From: PWVB01 sp964586915
Lineage (GTDB): Bacteria > Chloroflexota > Anaerolineae > B4-G1 > SLSP01
Assembly (NCBI GenBank): GCA_964586915.1
Contig: CAZPJP010000002.1
Location: forward strand, 10,173 to 74,172
DNA length: 64,000 nt
Reading direction: 5' to 3'
Below, piece after piece: positions 1 to 8,028 of this stretch. A program made the position numbers and the translations under genes. The notes beneath the pieces are model-generated. The model made no database searches, was not told the origin of the DNA, and saw only the letters and a list, made by a program, of their open reading frames with translations. How positions within the stretch are numbered: position 1 is the stretch's first letter; the number at the start of each line of letters is the position of its first letter.

Positions 1-746
1 GTGTCCTCCTGAGCGAAAGCCTGGATGACCCGCATCCCAGCCAGATCCTCGGCCAAATCGCCCACCACCTCCGCAACCGTGGTCCGCATCTCTCGGTAGG
101 CTCGCTTTGCGTGCCGGGCGTAGATCATCGTCGCGATGACCATAAGCGGCATCACACTGAAAGTGAAGAGCGCCAACCGTGGGCTCATCGTCAGCATCAC
201 GACCACAATGCCGCCCAGTGTCAGGATGTCGCTGAAAATGCTGATGAGCCCTTGAGAGAGCAGATCGTTGATCACTCCCACGTCGCTGAAGACGCGCGAG
301 ATCGTCACACCGATGATATGAGTATCGTGGTAACCCAGATGCAATTCCTGAAGGTGGCGAACCAGCTGGGCTCGCATCTCCCCCAACACGTCCTGTCCTG
401 TTTTCGCGAGCAGGTACTGCTGAGCCGCAGAGGCAACGTACAGCAACACAAAAGCCCCTGCCATCGCAAGCGCGATCTGATTGAGCCCGGTCAGATTGCC
501 GTCCGCAATGTGCTGATCAACAGCGATCTTGGTCAGGTAGGGCACCGCAAGCCCGATGACCGACGAGACCACCATCAGAAAGAAAGCTCCGAGCATATTC
601 CGCCAGTGCGGCTTAAGAAAGACCATCAAGCGCGCGAGGATACGAATGTCAAAGGTCTTTTTTTGCTCCTCGTCTTCCTTGCCGAGACTCCGGAGCATAC
701 CCCTGGGCCCACGGCCCATATTCGTCGTGCCAATGGAGAAACTCAT
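1..746 (-). CDS. ABC exporter half-transporter, N-terminal membrane part (runs off the window)
   Basis: The reading frame starts at the ATG at 746 and continues beyond base 1, giving about 248 residues. The visible part has a short polar N-terminus, then hydrophobic helices typical of a type I exporter membrane domain (MLGAFFLMVVSSVIGLAVPY, then LALAMAGAFVLLYVASA), and the QxLxxHxxYHDTH-like coupling region seen in this family. The nucleotide-binding domain lies outside the window. The start codon overlaps the stop of the upstream half-transporter by one base (TAATG), so the two are translationally coupled and most likely form a heterodimer. The upstream partner has a degenerate ATP site, so this subunit should carry the canonical Walker B glutamate; that cannot be checked here. 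Substrate unknown; drug or lipid export is the family norm. Confidence 0.88.
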   Translation of the reverse strand, partial: MSFSIGTTNMGRGPRGMLRSLGKEDEEQKKTFDIRILARLMVFLKPHWRNMLGAFFLMVVSSVIGLAVPYLTKIAVDQHIADGNLTGLNQIALAMAGAFVLLYVASAAQQYLLAKTGQDVLGEMRAQLVRHLQELHLGYHDTHIIGVTISRVFSDVGVINDLLSQGLISIFSDILTLGGIVVVMLTMSPRLALFTFSVMPLMVIATMIYARHAKRAYREMRTTVAEVVGDLAEDLAGMRVIQAFAQED

Positions 747-2584
747 TATGCCCTCCCTGCGCTGCGCACGGGCGCGAGATCGCGTGGGCCGATGAGCGCC
801 TCGACCTCCTGAGGTCGCAGTTGCCGCTCGTAAATATCAGCGTAGAGGCCGGAGCGGTGCAGCAATTCCGCGTGGGTCCCACGTGCCACGATATGGCCGT
901 TATCGAGGACCAGAATCTGGTCAGCCATTCGCACAGTGCTGAGACGCTGAGCAATGACGAAGGAGGTCCGTCCACGCATAAGTCGTTCCAGAGCCTTCTG
1001 GATGAGACGTTCGGTCTCAGTATCGACACTCGACATCGCGTCGTCCAGGATCAGGATTCTGGGGTCCTTCAGCAGAGCCCGGGCGATCGCCACACGCTGC
1101 TTCTGCCCACCTGAGAGCGTTGCGCCCCGCTCGCCAACATACGTCTCGTACCCGTCCGGCATATCCATAATGAAGTCATGGGCCTGGGCTGCTTTGGCGG
1201 CCTCTATGACCTCTTCATCGGTGGCGCCCAGTCGGCCGAAGGCGATGTTCTCGCGAACGCTGGCGGCGAAGAGCGTGGTCTCCTGCAAGACGATACCAAT
1301 CTGATCCCGAAGCGAGTCGAGGGTCACATCCCGGACATCATAGCCATCCACCGTAACACGGCCCTTAGAGACATCATAGAACCGAGGGATCAGGTTGGTG
1401 ATCGTGGACTTTCCAGATCCCGTGGTGCCCAACAACGCGATGATATCACCGGGCTTTGCCTCAAGATTAATCCCGTCCAGGACCGTCCTCCGGCCGAAGT
1501 AGGCAAAGGAGACGTTCTCAAAACGCACACGGCCTGCGACCTGCGGCAGATCCACGGCATTGGGGGACTCCTTGACCTCAGACTCCGCGTCCAGAATCTC
1601 AAAGATTCGTTCGCCGCTGGCTGCCGCTTCGCTCATAAAGGGAACGAGGCGCCCCAGGGTGCGTACCCGTCCCGCCAACTGGCTGAGATAGGCGCTAAAC
1701 GCCACGAACTCGCCTAACGTCAGAGATCCACGGACCACAAGGTGCCCGCCGTACCAGATGATGACAACCGTGCCGATATCTGCGAAGAAGCGCACGGCCG
1801 GGTTGTTCAATGCACGGACCAACGCCGACTTTTCCGCCAGTTGGAACCAGATCCGGTTCTGTTCGTCAAAGCGCCTGATCTCTGCCTCCTCTTGGGCAAA
1901 ACCTTTGACAATCCGGGCGCCGCGCAGATTCTGTTCGACCCAGGTAGTCATCTCCGAAACCTGGTCCCGAATAGAACGCCAGAGCGGGCGCATATTCTTA
2001 GAATAGTAATAAGCCTGGATCATAAGCAGCGGCATGGTAATCAGGGAAAGCAGAGCGAGCTGGAGATTCATCACCGCCAGGACGATAATAGTTACGATCA
2101 GGAGGGTCAGCCCCTCGATCAGGCGCATTGTGGCCCGCCCGTTGAGGAAGCGCAACCGCTCGACATCATGCATCGCCCGGGCCAGAAGCTGGCCTGCCTC
2201 GGTGCGATCGTGATACGAAAATGACAGCGACGACAGCTTCTGATACAACTCGTTTCGGAGATCATAGGCGACATTCTGAGATGCCTGCTCAATCCAATTG
2301 CCATGGAAGAAACCGAGCACGCCCTGCAGCAAGGTCAGACCCAGAAGAGCCAAGACCGACCAACTAAGATAGGTGAGGTCGCGTTGCGCGATGCCCGTAT
2401 CGACGATACCACGGATAAACTGAGGATTGAGAATAGCAAGCCCGTTAATCACAAAGAGCAGTAGATATCCCCCGGCCGCAATACGCCAGTGAGGCTTGAG
2501 ATAGCCGAAGCAGCGCAACAGAATCTGGAGATCGTTTGGCTTCTCCGCGGGCTCAGGCTCACGAGTGTTATCACTGGAATTCAT
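746..2584 (-). CDS. Heterodimeric ABC exporter subunit with degenerate catalytic site
   Basis: A full-length half-transporter of about 612 residues: six-helix membrane domain (residues ~35-320) followed by an ATPase domain. Walker A is GTTGSGKST (~386-394), the signature LSGGQKQR (~490-497) and Walker B ILILDD. The residue after the Walker B aspartate is Asp, not the catalytic Glu, and the H-loop reads VIAQRLSTV with Gln in place of His. This pattern marks the degenerate-site subunit of heterodimeric exporters of the LmrCD/BmrCD/TM287-288 kind. The ATG at 2584 has GGAG ten bases upstream; a TTG at 2593 is in frame but too close to that site. It overlaps the MarR gene by 14 bp and the next half-transporter by 1 bp, so the three genes form one operon, presumably controlled by MarR. 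Confidence 0.93.
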   Translation of the reverse strand: MNSSDNTREPEPAEKPNDLQILLRCFGYLKPHWRIAAGGYLLLFVINGLAILNPQFIRGIVDTGIAQRDLTYLSWSVLALLGLTLLQGVLGFFHGNWIEQASQNVAYDLRNELYQKLSSLSFSYHDRTEAGQLLARAMHDVERLRFLNGRATMRLIEGLTLLIVTIIVLAVMNLQLALLSLITMPLLMIQAYYYSKNMRPLWRSIRDQVSEMTTWVEQNLRGARIVKGFAQEEAEIRRFDEQNRIWFQLAEKSALVRALNNPAVRFFADIGTVVIIWYGGHLVVRGSLTLGEFVAFSAYLSQLAGRVRTLGRLVPFMSEAAASGERIFEILDAESEVKESPNAVDLPQVAGRVRFENVSFAYFGRRTVLDGINLEAKPGDIIALLGTTGSGKSTITNLIPRFYDVSKGRVTVDGYDVRDVTLDSLRDQIGIVLQETTLFAASVRENIAFGRLGATDEEVIEAAKAAQAHDFIMDMPDGYETYVGERGATLSGGQKQRVAIARALLKDPRILILDDAMSSVDTETERLIQKALERLMRGRTSFVIAQRLSTVRMADQILVLDNGHIVARGTHAELLHRSGLYADIYERQLRPQEVEALIGPRDLAPVRSAGRA

Positions 2585-3023
2585 TGGGATCAATCTCCAT
2601 AATCTGTATCAGGCTCGAGAAGGCGTCGTCAATCAACTGTAAGCGCTCTGGGGGCAACGTCTTGATACGCTCCCGCAACAACGGAATGCCACCCAGTGGC
2701 GTCGTCTCCGCGAGCTGGCGCCCCTCCGGAGTGAGCTCCACATAGACCACACGACAGTCCTCTGTAGAACGCCGGCGAGCCACGTAGCCTGCTTCCTCCA
2801 TACGCGAGACTAACTCGGAGGCAGAGCTGGCACTGACAAATAGGTACCCGCTGATCTGCCCGATGGTCAAAGGACCCGCCTCGTAAAGACGGCGCAACGT
2901 AGCGAACTCGCGTCCACGGACGCCCGCACACTGTGTCTTGCGCGCGTAACGACGAATATAGCGGTAGAGCGTCAGGAATTTCTGGATAACATCCAGCTCG
3001 GGGCTCGGCGGTTCCGTGCTCAT
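2571..3023 (-). CDS. MarR-family transcriptional regulator
   Basis: 150 residues, the normal size for a MarR protein. A winged helix-turn-helix is visible: GPLTIGQISGYLFVSASSAS as the helix-turn-helix (~residues 50-70), then SELVSRMEEAGYV and a wing RRRSTEDCRVVYVELTPEGR. Such proteins are dimeric repressors that leave DNA when a small ligand binds. The gene is first in an operon with two ABC exporter halves, so it probably represses the exporter and itself in response to an exported compound. A double palindrome lies 59 bp upstream over the predicted promoter. The ligand cannot be deduced. Confidence 0.92.
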   Translation of the reverse strand: MSTEPPSPELDVIQKFLTLYRYIRRYARKTQCAGVRGREFATLRRLYEAGPLTIGQISGYLFVSASSASELVSRMEEAGYVARRRSTEDCRVVYVELTPEGRQLAETTPLGGIPLLRERIKTLPPERLQLIDDAFSSLIQIMEIDPNEFQ

Positions 3024-3081
3024 CCTTTGTCCTCTCTGAAAACGCTACGCGTCTACGACATACTCCCAACTTTGGGGTCAT

Positions 3082-3116
3082 CTATTTCGGCGCCGAAACA
3101 TTCGGCGCCGAAATAG
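3082..3116 (-). promoter_or_regulatory. Putative MarR operator: two copies of a 12-bp palindrome
   Basis: Two copies of the perfect palindrome TTCGGCGCCGAA lie three bases apart (spacer ACA). With flanking bases they form a perfect 16-bp inverted repeat (CTATTTCGGCGCCGAA and its complement). The site sits just upstream of the MarR gene and overlaps the inner edge of the predicted -10 box, the usual place for autorepression. The two sites suggest side-by-side binding of two dimers. Assignment to this MarR protein is inferred from position. Confidence 0.75.
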
Positions 3117-3142
3117 AGTAACACATATCAGCGAGCAGTCAA
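3115..3142 (-). promoter_or_regulatory. Predicted sigma-70 promoter of the marR-ABC operon
   Basis: On the minus strand TTGACT (3137-3142) is followed after 16 bp by TACTCT (3115-3120). The -35 box is near consensus and the -10 box is weak. The -10 overlaps the tandem palindrome by two bases, so a bound repressor would block transcription initiation. Confidence 0.5.
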
Positions 3143-3217
3143 GGATAAAAAGGGGGAAGCCGATGCGAGGATAGCTCCGGGTCGTCAGTTGACGCCGGAG
3201 ACTGTGCCGTCTACGGA

Positions 3218-4111
3218 CTACGTTTCAGCAAGATCGGCGAAGCCAACTGCCTCCAAGGCAGCGTGGAACTCAGGACGCCGCTCCGGTGAGAACGGGGTAT
3301 GGGGCAAACGCGGCTGGCCACAATCCAATCCGAGGTAACGCAGAGCCTCGAAAATTGCGCCAAAGATACCGTACTCCTGCAGGATCCGGGTCACCCGATT
3401 GACCCGTACTTGAAGGTCGCGAGCTCCGATCACGTCTCCACCCTCGTAGGCAGCGCGCAGCGCTCTGTAGGCGCCGGGCATCAAGTTCAGGGTGCTGCCG
3501 ATATTGGCCGGCGAGCCAAACATCGCTGCAAAGAGACATTGCTGGTCCATACCAGAGAAGATTGTCCAGCCCGCATCGCGGAGATTGACGAGCGCCTGTA
3601 GCTCATACATATTGGGGCCCGTATACTTGGCGCCGGCCACGTTGGGGATACGCACAAGAAGCTCCTTCATCAACGACAGCGCATCGGTCTCACCCCCAAA
3701 AAGATAGGGATAGAATGGAAGCTCCGGCACAGCGGTGGCAATCGCCTCGTAATGCACATATGTTTCGGCCAACCCGCGGCGGAAGGGAGGCAGGATGCTG
3801 GCAACCCCCTCAGCCCCGACGTCACGGGCGTGTTCCGCAAGGCACACAGCGTCGCGGGTGGCGATCGCGCCGACGTGGACGATGATCGGGACCCGGCCGT
3901 TGATCACCTCGGACACGGCCTCGACAACCCTCTGTCGCTCCAGCACCGACAGGAAAACGCCCTCGCCGGTAGAGCCGCACAGGTAAAAGCCATCTACACC
4001 CTTCTCCAAAAGGTATGCAGTGAGCTCCTTCAAAGCCCCGACTTCGACGCCGCCTTCCGGGGTTGCCGGCGTCAGAAGAGCCGGCCAAGCGCCTTGGAAC
4101 TGCTCAAACAT
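3218..4111 (-). CDS. N-acetylneuraminate lyase / dihydrodipicolinate synthase family aldolase
   Basis: 297 residues, typical of class I DapA/NAL TIM-barrel aldolases that cleave or form 2-keto acids through a lysine Schiff base. GSTGEG (~residues 46-51) is the carboxylate-binding loop, LPFYPY carries the catalytic Tyr, and VAGAKYTGPNMYEL carries the Schiff-base Lys (~residue 167). Lys followed by a T...YEL pattern is closer to N-acetylneuraminate lyase and other sugar-acid lyases than to DapA of lysine synthesis. In a region rich in sulfatases and glycosidases, a role in sialic- or 2-keto-3-deoxy-sugar acid breakdown is more likely than lysine synthesis, but the exact substrate is open. AGGAG lies 11 bp before the ATG. 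It follows ppk by 18 bp and may be co-transcribed with it. Confidence 0.85.
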   Translation of the reverse strand: MFEQFQGAWPALLTPATPEGGVEVGALKELTAYLLEKGVDGFYLCGSTGEGVFLSVLERQRVVEAVSEVINGRVPIIVHVGAIATRDAVCLAEHARDVGAEGVASILPPFRRGLAETYVHYEAIATAVPELPFYPYLFGGETDALSLMKELLVRIPNVAGAKYTGPNMYELQALVNLRDAGWTIFSGMDQQCLFAAMFGSPANIGSTLNLMPGAYRALRAAYEGGDVIGARDLQVRVNRVTRILQEYGIFGAIFEALRYLGLDCGQPRLPHTPFSPERRPEFHAALEAVGFADLAET

Positions 4112-4129
4112 TGTATGATCATCTCCTGA

Positions 4130-6364
4130 CTAGGGGTAAGGGCGCGCTACAGCAGACTCCGTTCTGCTCATCGCCCGCGCCATCAGCGTTTCGTGCAGAT
4201 TGTGGGTTTCAGCACCCTCGGTTGGCACGCGCCGACGGTAATGCCCGTCGCTGTGAAGGTCCCAAGCGAGGTAATTGTCCTCCAGCGCAGCCTCCAGCAC
4301 CTCTCGGAGTCGCTCTTGGAGCCGCGGCTCCTCCACCGGCACGACCAACTCCACCCGTTCTTCGAGGTTACGCTGCCGCCAATCGGCGCTCCCAATCAAC
4401 GTGATGGGCTCGTCATTATTGTGGAAGTAGAAGATGCGACCGTGCTCCAGGAAGCGCCCGAGTATGCTCTGAACCCGAATATGATCGCTGTAACCCGACA
4501 GTCCAGCACGCAGGCAACAGTGACCTCGGACGATCAAATCGATCTGCACACCAGCTTGGGAGGCACGATAGAGCTCCTGAATGAGGCCGACATCATCCAG
4601 CGCATTCATCTTAGCGATAATGCGCCCGTTGCCGAAGCGCTCCTGATGCGCCACCTCCTGCCGGATGAGGCGGTAGAAGGCCTCGCGCATATCTCGCGGC
4701 GCGACAATCGCTTTCCGATAGGTTTGAGCCGGTGAATATCCCGTAAGATAGTGGAACAGGCTGATCAAGTCCTGTCCTAGCTCCTGGTCACACGTCATCA
4801 AGCTGAGATCCGTGTAGAGCTGCGCCGTTCTGGGATTGTAGTTGCCGGTGCCAATATGGCAGTAAGTGCGAAGGGCATCGTGCTCCCTGCGCACGATCAG
4901 CGTCCCTTTGGCGTGAGTCTTCAATCCTACAAGGCCGTACGCGACGTGCACACCAGCATCCTCCATCATCTGGCCCCATTCGATGTTGTTCGCCTCATCG
5001 AAGCGCGCCTTCACCTCCACCAAGACGGCGACCTGCTTGTCGTTGTTGGCTGCCTGGATCAGAGCCTGAACGATCGGGGATTCCTCCGACGTCCGGTAGA
5101 TCGTCTGCTTGATCGCCAACACCTGTGGATCGACAGCTGCCTCCTCTACAAGCCGCTGCACACTGGTCGCAAAAGAGTCATAGGGATGATGCACCAACAG
5201 ATCACCATCCCGGATGATCGAGAAGATATCCCTCTGATCTGGTTGGGTCGGGTCCCGGTGCAAGCGCCAAGGCACGATCGGCTTCCAAGGCGCAAAGCGC
5301 AAGTCAGGACAATTGAGATCTGCAATCTCGAAACAGCCGGTAAGGTCCAAGAGCCCATCGACCTCGAAGAGATCCTTGGGCTTGAGCTCCAGCCGGCGCA
5401 TCAGGAAATTGCGCGTCCGTTGCGGCATCTGGGTCGTAACCTCAAGGCGCACCACAGGAGCGAAACGGCGGCGGCGCAGCTCCTCGGAGATCATCGCCAA
5501 TAGGTCGTCGGCCTCCTCCTCATCTCGTCGAATATCCGCATTGCGGGTCACCCGGAAGAGGTAGACGCCGGAGACCTCCAACCCCCTAAACAATTCGTCG
5601 ATGAAGTGAGCGATCAACTGCTCGACCGGCACAAAACGCATTGCCACATCGTCGCCAGCGCCAGCGTCTACCGGTATCCAACGCGGGAGGTTGGACGGGA
5701 CTTTCAGACGCGCGAAGCGCGTGCCCTGGCGGCCCTCCTCCTTGAGAATCACCGCCAAGGAAAGGCTGAAATTGGAGATGAAGGGAAAAGGACGCCCGGG
5801 ATCGACAGCAAGCGGGGTCAGAACCGGATAGATCTGCGTGCGGAAGTAAGTGTGCAGCGCCGATTGGGCCTCAGAGTCCAATTCCTCAAAGTCGCACAGC
5901 ATCACCCCAGCTTCCTCTCGTAGAGCGGGCCTGAGTTGCTCCTCCCAGACCTGCGTCATCACCTCGTGCATACGATGTGCCGCCTGGTTGATCAGGATCA
6001 ACTGCTCCTCGGGGGTCCGACCGTCGGGTGAGAGCGTGCGCACGCCTGCAGCCTCCTGGCGCTTGAGACCACCGACGCGCTTCTGTGTGAACTCATCGAG
6101 GTTGCTCGCAGCGATGGCCACGAAACGGACGCGCTCCAAGAGCGGCACCCGAGGATCCATAGCCAACGCTAACACCCGCCAGTTGAAATCAATCCAGCCC
6201 AACTCGCGGTTGAGATAGAGTGAGGGATGGTCTAGATCGACCTCCGGCGGCACGGGGCGCGGCGCAACGGCCCGGGGAGGGCAAAACGGCATCCCTTCGC
6301 CCAATTCACAAACCCCCTCTGCCGACACCGGGTTGGCGCCGTCTGGCTCTGCCTTCATAGACAT
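4130..6364 (-). CDS. ppk: Polyphosphate kinase 1
   Basis: 744 residues, the usual length of PPK1, which polymerises ATP gamma-phosphate into polyphosphate. The N-terminal domain begins with LYLNRELGWIDFNWRVLALA and the head domain with RFARLKVPSNLPRWI. The two phospholipase-D-like C-terminal domains carry the autophosphorylated histidine in TYCHIGTGNYNPRTA and the second histidine in VRGHCCLRAGLSGYSDHI. VHHPYDSF is another strong family signature. About 45 extra residues precede the conserved start and are Pro/Glu-rich; translation could begin slightly later. No strong ribosome site is seen at the first ATG. Its gene neighbours do not suggest a special role. Confidence 0.97.
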   Translation of the reverse strand: MSMKAEPDGANPVSAEGVCELGEGMPFCPPRAVAPRPVPPEVDLDHPSLYLNRELGWIDFNWRVLALAMDPRVPLLERVRFVAIAASNLDEFTQKRVGGLKRQEAAGVRTLSPDGRTPEEQLILINQAAHRMHEVMTQVWEEQLRPALREEAGVMLCDFEELDSEAQSALHTYFRTQIYPVLTPLAVDPGRPFPFISNFSLSLAVILKEEGRQGTRFARLKVPSNLPRWIPVDAGAGDDVAMRFVPVEQLIAHFIDELFRGLEVSGVYLFRVTRNADIRRDEEEADDLLAMISEELRRRRFAPVVRLEVTTQMPQRTRNFLMRRLELKPKDLFEVDGLLDLTGCFEIADLNCPDLRFAPWKPIVPWRLHRDPTQPDQRDIFSIIRDGDLLVHHPYDSFATSVQRLVEEAAVDPQVLAIKQTIYRTSEESPIVQALIQAANNDKQVAVLVEVKARFDEANNIEWGQMMEDAGVHVAYGLVGLKTHAKGTLIVRREHDALRTYCHIGTGNYNPRTAQLYTDLSLMTCDQELGQDLISLFHYLTGYSPAQTYRKAIVAPRDMREAFYRLIRQEVAHQERFGNGRIIAKMNALDDVGLIQELYRASQAGVQIDLIVRGHCCLRAGLSGYSDHIRVQSILGRFLEHGRIFYFHNNDEPITLIGSADWRQRNLEERVELVVPVEEPRLQERLREVLEAALEDNYLAWDLHSDGHYRRRVPTEGAETHNLHETLMARAMSRTESAVARPYP

Positions 6365-6403
6365 CTGGTCAATCGAGGGCCCGAGAGTAGCATCGGGAGG
6401 TGA

Positions 6404-7876
6404 CTAGACCTCATCGGGATGCAGCCTTTCCAATCGTTCAGCGTGGTGCGCGCGCCCGGTCTTTCGCAGACGCTCTAGATAAGATGGCAGCTGGTAGCGC
6501 GTATGCGAAGGACCGCCCTCACGCAGTACAGTCATCAAGGGATCGACGTTGGTACGGCTCCGGAGCATCATCTCGTGCTGCCACTCCGCAAGCATGCCCA
6601 TCGCCTTATCCACCAGGTCAGGCCGCTCCCCGGCGATATCGAACTGCTCGTAAGGATCCTGCGTCAGGTTGAAAAGCATCACCGGATCGAGGTTCTTGTG
6701 ACCGTCGTGGTAGGTCCGGAGACAGATATAGGCGTCTCCTCTATGATCAAACCGGACACCCCGCTGCACTGACCAAGCACCCTGACTTAGCACGAGATAC
6801 TCCCGACCCGCTTCGCGCCCTGCCTTGAAGGCGGCGGTGAATGACGTGCCATCCCAGTTATCCGGCACCTCACCGCCAACCATCTCAACAAGCGTCGCTG
6901 CCCAATCAAAATGATAGTGCAACGCACGATCAACGCGACCCCCGTCGGTGAGGCTGGGCCAGCGAATCAGCAGCGGGACGCGACAGACCGCATGATCAGC
7001 AGTTTGGTGATCACCCCAGATATCAAACTCTCCTTGAGCCTCGGAGTGATCCGACGAGACGATAATGACCGTCTCCTCGAGGATGCCGGTCCGCTCTAGC
7101 GCGTCCAGGAGTTTCCCGACCCAGAGATCCGCGTACCAGATCCCCATGTCGTACCCGTCAATCCATTGCTTGACGGCCTCCATCGAGTCGAGCTGCTTTG
7201 GAACACGCGGCCAGGGATCGTCCTCACGGACATCATATCCCCCAGGCTCCTGGGCACTGTGGGGCCCGAAGCTCTCCCAGGCCTTCTGACGCATCTCCTC
7301 GGTCATCCAATCCGGAAGTGGATCGTGCTCGAAGCGGTTCCCATATTCTATGGGCGTGCGGTAGGGGGTGTGCGGGTCCCACACGTTCACGTGCAGGAAC
7401 CAGTCATCATTCTGGGCGTTGCGCTCAACCCAGTCGATGGCGGCTGGCATCACTTCGTCGGCCCGCTCGAGGCCACCCTTGCCAGGATTGTGGATCTCCC
7501 GATAGCCAGCGTACCACTCCCAGGCTGCGTGCCGCTCGCCAAAGGGACTGCACGTCACCGGATAGAGGCCGGCTCTGCGTAAGGCACTCATCCAGGAGGT
7601 GGCATCAAAGGAATCGCGGAAGCCGCGCGTTTCACCATCGTTGAATGGATCAGCCGACGAGCCCATATGCCCCACGACACCGGTGCGAAAGCCGTGTCGG
7701 CCGCTCCAGAGAGCCGTACGAGAGGGCAGACAAGGCGCATCGCTCACGTAGTTGTTGTCGAAGCGCACGGCATCCCTGGCAATGCGATCCAGGTTGGGAC
7801 TGGTATCCCGCTGGTAGCCATAACAACCCAGATGATCGGGCCTGAGGGTGTCAATGTCAATGAAAAGTATGCGCAT
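6404..7876 (-). CDS. Type I (formylglycine) sulfatase, cytoplasmic
   Basis: 490 residues with the alkaline-phosphatase-like sulfatase fold. The metal-binding start is MRILFIDIDTLRPDHLGCYG, and the activation motif APCLPSRTALWSGRHG carries the Cys (~residue 49) to be converted to formylglycine (C-x-P-S-R). HVNVWDPHTPY, SSDHSEAQGE and WGDHQTADHAVCRVPLLIRW supply later metal and sulfate ligands. No signal peptide is seen, so it should act inside the cell on imported substrate. The ATG at 7876 is chosen because GGGAGG lies ten bases upstream; an upstream ATG at 7894 overlaps that site. Substrate not predictable by eye. It follows the GH116 gene. Confidence 0.92.
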   Translation of the reverse strand: MRILFIDIDTLRPDHLGCYGYQRDTSPNLDRIARDAVRFDNNYVSDAPCLPSRTALWSGRHGFRTGVVGHMGSSADPFNDGETRGFRDSFDATSWMSALRRAGLYPVTCSPFGERHAAWEWYAGYREIHNPGKGGLERADEVMPAAIDWVERNAQNDDWFLHVNVWDPHTPYRTPIEYGNRFEHDPLPDWMTEEMRQKAWESFGPHSAQEPGGYDVREDDPWPRVPKQLDSMEAVKQWIDGYDMGIWYADLWVGKLLDALERTGILEETVIIVSSDHSEAQGEFDIWGDHQTADHAVCRVPLLIRWPSLTDGGRVDRALHYHFDWAATLVEMVGGEVPDNWDGTSFTAAFKAGREAGREYLVLSQGAWSVQRGVRFDHRGDAYICLRTYHDGHKNLDPVMLFNLTQDPYEQFDIAGERPDLVDKAMGMLAEWQHEMMLRSRTNVDPLMTVLREGGPSHTRYQLPSYLERLRKTGRAHHAERLERLHPDEV

Positions 7877-8028
7877 GTCGTCTCTGCCTCCCATTCAACG
7901 GGTAGAGCGCGCCGAACAGGGCGACGCGGAAGAGGGTACTGGTAAGGATAACGATCCAACTGCGAGTTTATCAAAAGAGCCGTCAGAGCACAAGCCGGCA
8001 AACGGCAGACGAAGCGTCGGGTCGAACA

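Noticed and set aside
3218..4111. Assignment as DapA of lysine biosynthesis.
   Set aside because: The Lys-containing block and the gene surroundings fit a NAL-type or sugar-acid lyase better; no lysine-pathway gene is nearby.
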